Below, in pieces: positions 1 through 12,400 of a stretch of 64,000 nucleotides of DNA. This DNA is from Manduca sexta (taxonomy: Eukaryota > Arthropoda > Insecta > Lepidoptera > Sphingidae), in assembly GCF_014839805.1 (NCBI RefSeq), contig NC_051135.1, forward strand, positions 15,069,291 to 15,133,290. The letters run 5' to 3'. The notes beneath the pieces were generated by a model. It ran no database searches, was not told where the DNA came from, and was given only the letters and a program-made list of their open reading frames with translations. Each line of letters starts with the position of its first letter. Within the stretch, counting starts at the first letter, position 1. Position numbers and translations under genes: made by a program.

Positions 1-246
1 AAATACCAACAGCATAATACATATATTAACAAGTTTTGACATCATATCTCATTTCATCCTTTTTGTTTGTGGGCGGCGTTAATCCATCATTGAGTGCCTC
101 ACGTTGTCTGATTTCCTTTTTTTATTACTAAAAAAATTTCTGCTCAGTTGAGTATACATTGAACTCGTAAAGTTTGAAATCTCATACATTTTCGAAGACC
201 ATGCACCTAAAACCGGATTGAAAAACAACACTCACAGCAAACTTAC

Positions 247-407
247 TGGTATTCCATAATATTGTTGATGAGCGCCGGCACCAGCTTCCTCTCGCTGCAC
301 AGGTACATGTCCTGCTGGGCCAGGGTCCTGCCTGAACATCGAGCCTGCAGCTCCAGCCAGATAAGGTCTTTGAGCTCATTCTGCCAAACCTTCTCTTCTC
401 GGCTGAT
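247..407 (-). CDS. Mekk1: MAP3K4-like exon 6 (conserved LIWLELQA motif)
   Basis: Acceptor tttccacag precedes the exon on the minus strand and donor GTAAGT follows it (plus bases 241-246). The exon is 161 nt, enters in phase 0 and leaves in phase 2. It encodes about 53 residues, starting ISREEKVWQNELKDL and containing LIWLELQA, the best family marker in the window. The gene continues beyond the left edge. Confidence 0.85.
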
Positions 408-3400
408 CTGTGGAAACAGCACACCATTATTCCAACTTCTGCCCACGCTTTTTATCCCCGAAGGAATAAACATATTTGCTGGTGTTAGGATATATTTTAT
501 ATCCACAAGGTGTTAAAACCGTCCACAGTGGCCATCGTAATTGTGTCTCGTTCCGAGATCAGCACAATCCAACAGGCCGGCATAATTGTGTTGACTGCTG
601 AGGGGTAATCATTTCTCGTCAGTCGACATTCTATTGGAGCCCACTTCACTTACCGTCAGATGCAGTTGGGATCACTTGGCTGTGACGGTGTAAGAAAAGA
701 AGAACGCAAATAGTGCACTCACTTTCCGCGCCGTAATTACGTCTTGTGGCATGATACGAATAAATTCTAGATTCCCGACTGATATTCAACAGAAAAACTC
801 AATCCCATTTTACCCGACCAGGGGATCGAACCAAAGACTTCCACATCGTAAGTAGTTTCGTCCCACGTGGAAATCGTATACAAAACTAACAAGTCATGGA
901 TGCCATTATAAACCAATTTAGATGGTGCAATAAAACAAAATATAACTCGATAAAACACAAATATTTGATAAGTTAACAACTAATATTTTGACTATTCGTT
1001 CTGAATTAGTCATTATGATAGATTAAGAATGTATGTCGGCCTAACAACCGGATGCAAGTAAATAACATATTTTTTACACTTACTTTATCTTATCTAATAA
1101 ATTCCACACGCTTATATACCACGTAAAAAACACATTTTGTTTTTACCACATTCTAAAAATACCCCACTTCCTATTCTTATTATAGTCTACACGAATGTTG
1201 TTATAATATTAAATTTTAAGGCTGCGCCAGCGCATTCAAACAGTGCAATGACCTTTTATTGCAAAACATAACACCATTTGCAAACTGTTATTTGACAGCA
1301 TTGATAAAACCATAGGCGGCGTTGACCACTTTCCATCAGGTGGACTGTTAGCTTGTCTCCCTTCCGATCTTTCCAGATATCATATTACTAAAAATTAAGA
1401 GTGCACTCACAGTCCTCTTACACCCTCTGTCGATATTGCCCATGTTGATGAGCATGCAGAAGGTGTTGTGGAAGTTGACGCGGTCCTCGGGCAGCTCCTT
1501 GTCCCGGTCCGGTCTTCGCTCTTCCACCTCCGCCTCCAGCGCATCCGGGACCACAGATTTCGGCCGGGATGTGAGCGACATGAACCGGCTGCATGATTCA
1601 ACCTGCATAGAGACTTATTAGCTGACTCTTACGCAGTAGAATCCTCTGAATATTATACTAGTGGTAATAATGTAATTCATTTTAAAATAAGATTACAGGT
1701 ACAATATACATATTTATTGATGTAAGGTACAAATAAGTTGTGTCTACCTACTTGCGGAGAAATACAGAATTTGTATTTTTTGTTGTAATTGTGCAACTTC
1801 TATTGGCAAATAAACAAATCAGTACATCATGGAAATGTTTATGCAATGTAGGCTGATACTTAACTAGATAGTGTAGCTACTGGACGTAATAAGACTTAAC
1901 ATTTCATGTCTTAGGGTGACGGGCGCAGTGGAATACCAAACAATACTTTGTAATTCACAGTATTCGATGATATTTCTACTGATTATGGGCAGTCGTATCG
2001 CTATCCATCAGACGCACGGCAAGCTTGTCTCCTGATTCAAAGCAATAAAAAAAAAATACACTTGTAGTAGGACTTACCAGAGTAGCCACGGCTGGTGCAG
2101 CAGGTGGGGTTTCCTTTATCTCGCGCTGGCTGGAGTCCTGCTGCTTCCAGTCTCGTTCCTTGGACCGTATCAGCTTCAAGCTGGCCCTTTTCTTCAGACG
2201 CTCTGCCACTGATGAGGAAAAAGCCACTTTTAATTTATCAATTTATATCCCTCTTCAGATATTAGCTAGTGGTAGAATATATTTGATATAGTGACCAACA
2301 TACACAAGGTATTCAAACCCGCCATAACGCCCACGTAAGTGTGTCGCGTTCCGGGATCGGCCTGTGCTCCAACCGGCTCCAACAAGTCATAATTGTGTCG
2401 ACTGCAGAGAGCATCTTATCAGTTTACGTTCTTTTGAACCCCACTCCACTTACCACCAGGTGCAATGCGGCCGGGCCGTAAGGCACGGCTACCCCAGCAT
2501 AACCGCTCAGTCGCCCCCCACGAAGGCTGGGCGGTAGTAATAAGGGACTTTCTCCGCGAAAACAAAAAAAGGTGCAGTGCGGCCATTTTGCCGTGCCAAA
2601 CGATAAAAGGAAGAAAAAATAGTAAAACGGAAGGATCACATGTATCCTTATACAAAATATATCGTTGATTTGTTAATGGCACTGTAAGATACCATTTTAT
2701 ACCTCAAAACATCAATTTAATATATTTCCCTATTATAAGTTACATAAGGTATGTTTTTATAAATTTCCTAGAAGTACTTCTATACTATACCTGGAGGCAT
2801 CTGGGAAGGCGACGTGAAGTCCATTGGGTCCTTCCTCTCCCGAAACGTCCTCGTGGCTCCGACGCCGTAGCTCGTCATACCACAATCTATCAGGTTTCTG
2901 AAACAACGATCGTTATTTATTTACCCATTATTTTAGGAAACGATAAAAAAAATAAGTAGTCAGGCTCCTAATATCACTCTTATTTTTATTTTTGCATATT
3001 TTGTTTTGTTTTACTAATTGGCTGCCACATTATTGTTAATTATCGCGGCAAACAACTATTTTTAATGGCATATTTTTCAAATTATTTATAGTAAATAAAA
3101 AAAACCTACATCTTAGAGTTAATACTAAAAGAAGATAATAGTCTACCACGATATATCAATTGTTGTGCGGATAACAGTTTTTATAAGCAAAAACCCATAA
3201 AACGGTCAGTGAATTCGATTTAAAAGTCTGCAGGTTATGTGGTGTCTGTTACGAGGTCTAGTGCTTGCGCGCACGATACCATACCGTTCTAAGGTCCCGG
3301 GTTCGACGCCCAGGTCGGGTAAAATGTATCAGAAGCTTAGTATCAGTCCGGAGACTTGAAGTTTGTACCGGATAAGGCAATAGGCTTGCCCTCTAACAGG

Positions 3401-6400
3401 CGAAAAGAGGATGCCCAAGTTACACTTCTGCCTACCCAATCGGGAATAAAACTTTTATGTGTGTTTTGTCTATGTTGCTATATATCTACAAATATGTTAA
3501 GGTTTAAAAAGCTAATCCATCCCTGTTGTTGAAAGTTAAAAACAAATTGCGCTGCCCAGTCAGTAGCCTATGTCCTTTCTAGGGTATTAAACTATTTCTA
3601 TACTAAATTTAACAAAAATCACTTTAGTAATTTTTAAGTTATCACGTTCAGACGAACAGACGAGGGGTGGGATTTTTTTAAACATTCGTCGTTGTAATAA
3701 CAATGCAATAAGCTCTCTCTTTATCTCAATAAAGAACCCCAATTTAGGAAATAAAATAAAAAAAAATATCATTATAATCGACACTTTTAAAATAGAATTA
3801 CGGACAAATGAAGAATAGTTCAAATAAAACTTACAATTCTTCACCTACACTAGAAGTCTAGGACAGACCGAGTGGATTACATGAGAAACACCACCATCCT
3901 GAACGTGCACTAACCACACTGACCATGGAACACTAGTCCACATATCCATTAAACATATTTAGCATAATAAACAAACGAACAAACGAAACCACATACAAAG
4001 TTCTTCACACAAAAGTCTTGGACGTTAACGCGCCGGTATTTGACTTATAAGACTCGAAGCAAAGCCATCGAACAATGAAAAATGTTATATTTCAATCACC
4101 TACAAGCTAAAGTGGCGTAAACACGAAACTGCGAAAGATCTCTGTTTTTTTAACTCACTAACACTTGCGTACCAATTGGGCATGTATTTAGGGATATTTG
4201 AATATTTAAAAGTATTGAGCAGATGGCTGCGGCTAAATAAGTAACGTAGGTGGCACAAGTAACGCAGTGGTTGTGTTGCTAATCTGTAGCGTACATATCC
4301 CCGGCGAGCGCTGATTAGTCGGATGTGGTCTGGCGGAGGTTCTAGGAGTGTGTAAAGATGAAGAACAAGTTCAATCCCAGTACAGTCATGTTTCGAAGGT
4401 AAGAAATCTATATACTATTATATAAAGCTGAAGAGTTTGTTTGTTTGTTTGTTTGTTTGAAAGCGCTAATCTCAGAAATTACCGGTTCAAACTAAAAAAA
4501 TCTTTTTGTGTTGGATAGCCCTTTGTTCGTGGAGTGCTATAGGCTATATATCATCACGCTATACCCAATAGGGGCGGAGCAGTAATGGCTAATCTCAGGA
4601 ACTACCGGTTCGAACTGAAAAATTATTTTGGTGTTGGATAGCATTTTGTTCCTGGAGTGCTATAGGCTATATATCATCACGCTATGACCAATAGGAGCGG
4701 AGCAGTAATGAAACATTTTGCAAAATCGGGTAAAAATTTATTCGTTTTGAGAGCTTCTGTTGCGTGCGCTGCGTAAACGGTTAAAGTTACACAACAATGA
4801 TGTATGACGGGATTGTTCCTCTTAAAAAGTTCTACAAAAATATAATATAAAACAGTCTCCCGCTGCATCTGTCTGCCTGAACGTGTTAAACCCAAAAACT
4901 ACCCAACGTATTAGGATAAAATTTTGTATAGAGACAGTTTGAGACCCTGGAAAGAACATAGGCTCCCGGAAAATATATAGCTTGACTTTTATAACGGAAA
5001 ACTTTAGCCCGAAAATCTTTATAACGCGGGCGGAGCCGTGGACAAAAGTAGTAAATGATAAAATCATAAGGTAGTGAGCAATTTGTGTTTCATTCTGCCA
5101 GTAAATGAAAACAAAGTGAATAAAAACCTACAGAACAGAGCGATCTCCAAAAGCAAATTAGATCAGTATGATAGGGAAAATTCCGTGTTGTTTTATTAAA
5201 GAGGTTCTTGCATAAGCATAAAATACGGGACTAAAATTATCACCAAATTGTCTTCAATGAAACAATCGTAAATTAATGTATTAACATGATCTTAAACCTC
5301 ATACCATTTCGTGTTCCAGTCTCGGAATTCCCGTGCAAGATGATACTTTTTTCGCGGAAAAAACGCGTTGTCGCCACCACCACTTAGGGGGGGCAGGGGA
5401 GGGGGGAATGGGTATATTGTTTTTACCAGTCTACACTCGGGAGTATAGCATCATCAGAGCGAGGGTTTGACCAAGCCTCTGACCCGGTATAAGCCACACC
5501 GGCATTCCAAGCAAAACCCGCGATGGCCTTTTTCGACGCCTTTTTGGGACGGCCCAGGGATATCTTTTTGCACTGAGATAGCTGCTCTGAACAGTCATAT
5601 AAATGATAACCCTAGAACGTGATTCGTTAGTATCCCTATATTTACATGTTACTTGCAACCCTGTCAAGTACAACGTGCAATGCCCCAATTAATGTAGTGT
5701 AAACAGTTCACAATAATCAGTATTTTTCGTTTTCATGTTTAGTCAAACAATGACTCAACGAGAGAAGCGATTCGCTCCAATCCGAATTAAATACACCGGA
5801 CATTGCGCGGCTCGACATTCGTGATAACATTATCAACTCTCTAGATATTTCCTATTAATATCATTATTATCGACCATTTCTGACTAAAACGCTATCATCC
5901 AATAAAGATCGTTTTCTATATTATAATTTTTTTTATGGAAATACATCAATTTAATTCGATAATCGATTTAATTTTCATGCAGCTCGAGTTAGATTATTTG
6001 TCATTCTGCCCATGTCCTCCTTTCCCCGCGTTACTCATGCGCCGTAAAACTACGCAAGGAATGCACGAGGGCGTAGACGCTCGATGGATGGCTCCGAGTC
6101 GTTCCTAACAGAGATCCAGAAATTTCGATTCCAACAGGCCGGCACAATTGTGTTTGTCTGCCGAGGGGGTAATTATCTCTCGTCAGTCGACACCCTATTG
6201 GACCCCACTCCATTAACCATCAGGTAGGCACAGTTACATATTAAAACGCTAATTTTATCAATAAGAATAGAGTAGACGATATACATTCTCTTGCAATTGT
6301 TTACACAAATATGCTTTTAGCCAGAATATTACGATTACAGTAATAATATACGTGTATGCCGGAAACAGAGACAGCCGTTATCAGTGATAAGGGCAGCGAT

Positions 6401-9400
6401 AGCAAGGTCGCCGCCAACGCTGCAGTAGAGATAACTCTCGCCTAATGTTCTGATTCCTAATGTCTGTAGTGTGTCAAGGTCGAGTTCTAAGAAGGGGGCG
6501 AGCTTATTTCACTTTATTTCTAGCATCTGGAACACATCCCACCACTGCATGGATGTGTAGTTTTATTTTTATTTAAAAATATATTACCAGACGAATAAGC
6601 CTGGTGGTAGTCGTCACGATTGTCCGTAAACAATGGCACTCCACTGCACTGGTCACCCTGAGATTTGAGGCGTTGAGTCTCATAATCTCCAGTAATTACG
6701 CTGGCTACAATATTCCTCAAACCGGAACACAGCAGTGTTTGCGCTCTGATACTTAGCGGTGGAAATAGACGTTGCGGTGGTCCTATCACCAGTACTTTAA
6801 ATTGTTAAGCACTGCGTGTCGCTACATTTTGTTCGTCAGACATTTAGTTTTAAGTCGTAATGCACGGTAATTACACTGGATCACTGATTACTGTGTTTAT
6901 CAAAACAGACTAAAATAATGTCTGCAAAATTGTGGTCGGCGGCAGGATTAGATAATATTATACATAATATTAGCTCTGTTTTATGAACTGTGTCATTGTT
7001 GGGCACGAGTTTCCTCCTATTAATGAAAGGAATAAGTCCATTGCAGTCACGCTGGCCTAGTGCGGATTGGAAGATTTCACATACCCTCAAAGTGCTTATA
7101 GAGAATTTCTCAGATACGCAGATTTCCTCACGGTGTTTTCCTTTACCGTTAAAGCAAGCGATCATTCACAAACAATACACAGACAACTTTAGAAAAGTCA
7201 AAGGTTGGGTGTGAACCTGCGGACATTCGTTTCAGCAATCTGTTCCATACCCAATTAGGCTATCGCCGGTTTTAGAAATACTTTATATTAAATAATTTTA
7301 TAACAAAGAGTATTCATAAACTCCATAAACTAAACATATCTAATACATACATTAATTATATTAAAGATCCTTAACTAGAGACACTACAACTTGCAAGTCA
7401 CGATTAAACGAAATGAACAGTAAATACGCTCTAATACCTGCCAGCATATGCAAGCAGTCACAGACAGACGTATAACACCGCGCATTGAGGGTCAGCAAGT
7501 CTCAAATAGAAAGAATTATTAAGTCCACGAAGGCAGACGCTGTTTCTCACAGACATGGGCAAAGCCACTGTCCGCCATGTCAATTTTTCTTTCAACCACG
7601 TTTATCAAAGTTAAGGAGCTGAAAATATTAATGGAGAGATCCGCAGTCTAGCGAATACCGAAGCCAGCTCACGAATATAAAAATACCCAGAATTTAATTA
7701 GTTTTTACAGAACGCGATGGAATCTGCGAACCGGTAAAACACGATATTTTTTGTTAACGCTTCTCATTAAATAGATCAGTACCGTTATTTCCATTGAATT
7801 TGCATTTCGTTTTTAATTTTAAGGCGTATGGTAGTTCTCTTGCCCGCATGAGTATAATTGCTAAGTACTGGGAGTTAGGTACTACAACACCATTTGTTTC
7901 TGTTGTTACCAAAATTCACTTAGAACGAGAATGAAGCCAGTCCCTAAGTATAACTAATTATTTGGGGAATTAAAATGTGCAGCCGCCGTCCAGCATTATA
8001 CACGAGTATATTTACATCTTTTGTACTTGTACTAATAGTTTTTGGTATGCTTATAATTTATTAAACAAATCTACATACTTGGCGTTTACTACGAAAGCAA
8101 CATCTGGCTAGAGGTTATTGAACTCTTAACCTAAATAAAACTATAGGATTCACATGCGTTTTTTTATTATATACGGGGCAAACGAGCATAATGTTAAAGA
8201 TATGTTTCCGACTGGATACGGGCATGATATGGGGAAATCCCTCTAAGTACTTATTTCTGTTCGCTGTGTGCAAGCTGTTAGGCATAATTTTTTGGAGTAA
8301 GTGGAGTGATTTCCAGATAATGTTGACTCATGAAAATGATGTTGCTCGCCAGTCATCATTATCATGCCGGCCTACTTGTAGTTTCAAAATATATATCTAG
8401 CCTTTTAAATGTCGGACAGTCGTAGAATTACGGTATAGGTCTCCAACCTAACACAGATCTTATTAGGACCTATTGAATCCGGAACTACGAACATCAACCG
8501 CTTGGATTGATTGTAAAATTTTGTAGTTCTGTTCATAACATAATATAATGCTAGCGCCTGCGCCTGAAGAAGTTATTTCGGTGCCGCTATATATTTTTGC
8601 GGGATCAAAAGTAGCTTATCTCCCCATATTCTTAAATTATTTCCATAACAAATTTAATCAAAATTCGTCCAGTGGTTCAACCATCAAAGCGTAACACACA
8701 GAGTTACTTCTGATTTATACTAACTTTTGCTCGCGGCTTCGCCCGCGTGATTGTAGTATTCCGGGATCCATTTTTTCCGACTAAGTCGTAATACTTGGTA
8801 CGTATCGTTATATTATGACCAATATTACTGTAAAGTTTCATCCAAATCCGTTCAGTAGTTTATTCGTGAAAGAGGAACATACATACATCCATCCTCACAA
8901 ACTTTCGCATTTATTATTCGATTGCGCAATATAAGAATAACTGCAGTTTACTTTTCTAGGCACGTCAATCGAAACTGACGTGGGCACAATATATTTGCGA
9001 AGAACAATTTACATAAATAATTTGGCCGTTATTATTAACAGGTCATGGCGGCGGTTCATTGCAAAGCCAATGAACCGCCCACGTCATTGTGAATGATCGT
9101 CAATTTTGGAAATTAGCAAAGTCCCGTATTCACAAATGTTAGCTAAGAACGGAGCAATGCTAATAATAAGCCCATTTTTCAGAACTTTTAACATAACAGC
9201 CTTCTCAGTACGTTGGCATAGGGAGATATAATTCTTCAATTGGCTCTTAGATAAACTAAGCTGAACAAACTCAAAGAAAACGATATTTGCAGACATTATG
9301 CGCTTGCGCGCGCCATAGGTCCTCATAGTACTGTTTATGAATACACGTGAAAGTATCTAAGTAGAAAATCCAGTTATTCTAGTTTTAATTTTAAAATATT

Positions 9401-12400
9401 TTATAAAAATAACATCGCTATAAACTGTCTCTTTTGTTTGGTTTATTTAAAAAAAAAAACAACGATAGGACTGGCTTACAGTCCTTTCGGAGTGTAAAGT
9501 AATTTTACTGTGAACAATAGAACACGCTTAGCGTAGTTTCGGAGTCATTGTAAAATGTCATTGTGTTCATAGTCATTTCTATTTCTATTTAGCAAAAACG
9601 TTTGGTCCAAAAAAAAGCTTTGTACATAAAGAACACAAAGTCGATATTAATTTGCCCGAAAGGCGCAAAAATGTTTCCGAATACACCAAGAGTACCTAAT
9701 GCCAGCATGATGCTAGAGACGGTTTAACCTATACGGTGTAATACACCGTATCTGAAACCATGATTATCCCGGGTGGGTTAGCCAGGAATCTTCCCACAAC
9801 TGAACAACCTATTTATTTATTGTTAAGTAGACTTGCAACTAACAGCATATTTGGCACGCTGAATATCGAATATTCGGCGAACTTTTTCGTCAAATAGCCA
9901 AATATTCGCCCGGCGCGTGATGCAAGCTATATCAACATGACTGTTTCTTGCTACGACACGTCCAAAAGGAAAACTTAAACTTAGTTTCGGCTTAAATACA
10001 AAAAAAACTTATCTTATAATTTTACGTCATAATCTTTCACTTATTTGTACTCATGATATGTAAGTTTGAATATGTTCTACAACATTGATGATTACAATAA
10101 AAAAACATTATAATAAAATAAATAAAACTGTTTTAATTTACCAATTAAAATAGGATACACCAACTTCACAAGATATCAAAACCATCTTAATGCAATGTAT
10201 AAATAAGGTTTAAAAGCTGATGCGCTACACAATCAATACTTAATAAATTATAACTACGTTTATAATTTCCATCAATATTTACTTTCCAATTTGAATTATT
10301 AACTTTAATAACCTTGGGTTAAGTTTGACTTTTGAGTGACAAGGTATGTCGTTACCGCCTGTTAGCCACATTCAATCAATTTACGAAACTACTTCGTAAC
10401 TAATTGTATTTACATGAATCCATCGAGTATTCTACGAAAAACACTACAAATCAATCATCGATATATATGTACCTATTAAGTTCTAGATCTGGTGTTCCGA
10501 ACACACACAACTTAAGTGTACTGCAATCCGGTATTGGTTGCCATTTTACTTATACTCTATTTAAAGCGCTTTAGCGCTGCATGTTTAAAGTCAAAGTTAG
10601 ACGACGATTGATGTTTGAGCGCGGCAGGGAACTTTAGTTCTTAAACTCCTATTTTGAACAAATAGTTTACATCGACATTTGTGTCTATAGAATATACGTC
10701 AAAGTTATAAATTATACAAAAACTTTATCAGAAGAATGTTTCTCGATTATATATCATTAATTTATTATTGAATAAGGTGAAAATTATATTAATTTTAACT
10801 GCCACTAATTAATTAATACACATTTGTATTAATTATAGTGTTTTGTCGAGCATGTTGCATGATTTTTAACGGCAGAGGATGCGAGTCAAAAAATTGTTTC
10901 ACTGGTAGACGCATAGGTTCGTTAGACTCTGGAACAACCTAGAACTTTATTCCATCTAGACTTTTCCCGAGTAGTCAACGCAGAAATCATTAAATGCCAT
11001 TTCTGTCTTTACTGTGGTGTGTCGATAATAAAATTATATTATTGTTTTATCAAATACCAGAATTCGTCTGCAGCATCGATTAGGTGAAAATATTTTTCCG
11101 AGATAGATAGTAGCCTACAGCACTTAGGAGGGATGCAGATTACTATGAGTGAAATAAAATCAGAATTAGTTTGGCAGTTCCTGCGATTAGCGCGTTTTAA
11201 CAAATAAGATCTTTGGCTTTATATTATAATAGTATAATAGTATAGGTTAGTATATATTCATAATACTTAATTCAAAAAAATTATATACTCGCATATTATC
11301 AAAAACATTAAGAAAATATCGAACAAATTGTTTTTTCTTGTATATTTTTTTTATTCTTAATATTTTGATAGGGTTTCCTAAAGGATAGACCTATCATATA
11401 CGAAGGTCCATCTGTGTAAGTACCATCTCAATGTCTATATCTGCCGTCAAGCAGCATTGTACTTGTACTGTGCTGTTCCAGTTCGTAGGAGATTTCCTGT
11501 ATAAATTTACTGAGCATTATAATACCTAATACCGCATGCCTCAGGGTGTCACCGGCAGTTCAATGTAATGCAGTGGATTGTAAGTTTGAAATGCTATATG
11601 CATGGTCGTGTTTCATCAGGCGAGCAACTCGTCTCGTCGTCAAATCTTACTTAATATAACAAATACAAATTGTGAAAAAGTTGCGATATTTGTAAGAAGT
11701 AGACGCAGCAATCGTTGAACAGATTTGGATGAAATTTGACACACGGATAGACCATGTCCTGGGTGTTATGTTAGCTTATATATTTGTTGAAGCAAATTTG
11801 TATCCGGTTATTATTTGTTTTTGTGGGAAATATTAAAATTTTTGATCCGATTTTTAAGTATATGGCATAAAGCTGATGATGCTTCGGATCGCTACAGAAT
11901 TTAAGGGATTTTTGAAACGAAAGGCTATTCGCGCGAGCGAAGCCGCATACAACAATTAATTTTGTTATAATAAAATGTCACCCAAAATAAGCCTTGCAAA
12001 CATACTTCCTTTTCTCCTTGTTCCTGATCCTGGAGCGTGGCGGCGTGGTGCCGAGCAGGTCCGCCTCGGCGCCATCGCCCGCGTCCGCTAGCAGCGCCTT
12101 CGACGAAGACCGGCTGTGACGAACGATAACGTCCCGGGTGTCGCTGGAACAGAATTATATGAGCTATTTAAATTTTCGGAAGGACAGTACAGAAAGGAAA
12201 TTCCACCAGCGAAAATCTAGCAAGAATACCAGTTGCATATAATATGAGTCATGACACACATACCATCTTTAACTTTAAGGGGTAGGCAGAGGTGCAATCA
12301 GTGCACCCACTATCGCAATGTGTGTTCCATCCCACCTCGTGATAACAGGACGAGACGGAACGAGGGCGAGCCAATCGCTATACAATGCATAACCAGTTCC

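Larger units (their letters stand above)
408..2790 (-). other. Introns 3-5 of the MAP3K4-like gene
   Basis: Three introns (408-1410, 1603-2077, 2209-2790) separate exons 6, 5, 4 and 3. They are AT-rich and contain no coding signal I can support apart from two plus-oriented copies of the CCGGCATAAT repeat family, listed separately. Stretch 700-1400 shows nothing further. Confidence 0.6.
2898..12005 (-). other. Intron 2 of the MAP3K4-like gene, repeat-rich
   Basis: About 9.1 kb between exons 3 and 2 with no supportable gene. It holds a SINE (3223-3475), a composite interspersed repeat (4415-5065), a CCGGCATAAT-family fragment (6110-6235), a reverse SINE (6975-7245), RTE-like tails (8560-8915) and another degenerate tail (11690-11960). 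Short open frames here are all within or between repeats and are treated as noise. Confidence 0.6.

Noticed and set aside
4677..5067. Minus-strand open frames of 72-81 codons, repeated near 15929-16210 and 57493-57765
   Set aside because: All lie within the same non-coding composite repeat family; recurrence is due to the repeat, not a gene family.
6990..7214. 74-codon frame repeated exactly at 18245-18469
   Set aside because: It crosses a reverse SINE-like element. Conservation between the copies reflects the assembly duplication, not selection.
8191..8400. 69-codon frame MLKICFRLDTGMIWG..., repeated at 19446-19655
   Set aside because: It has no recognised motif or splice signal, lies in an intron, and the repetition is explained by the duplicated block.
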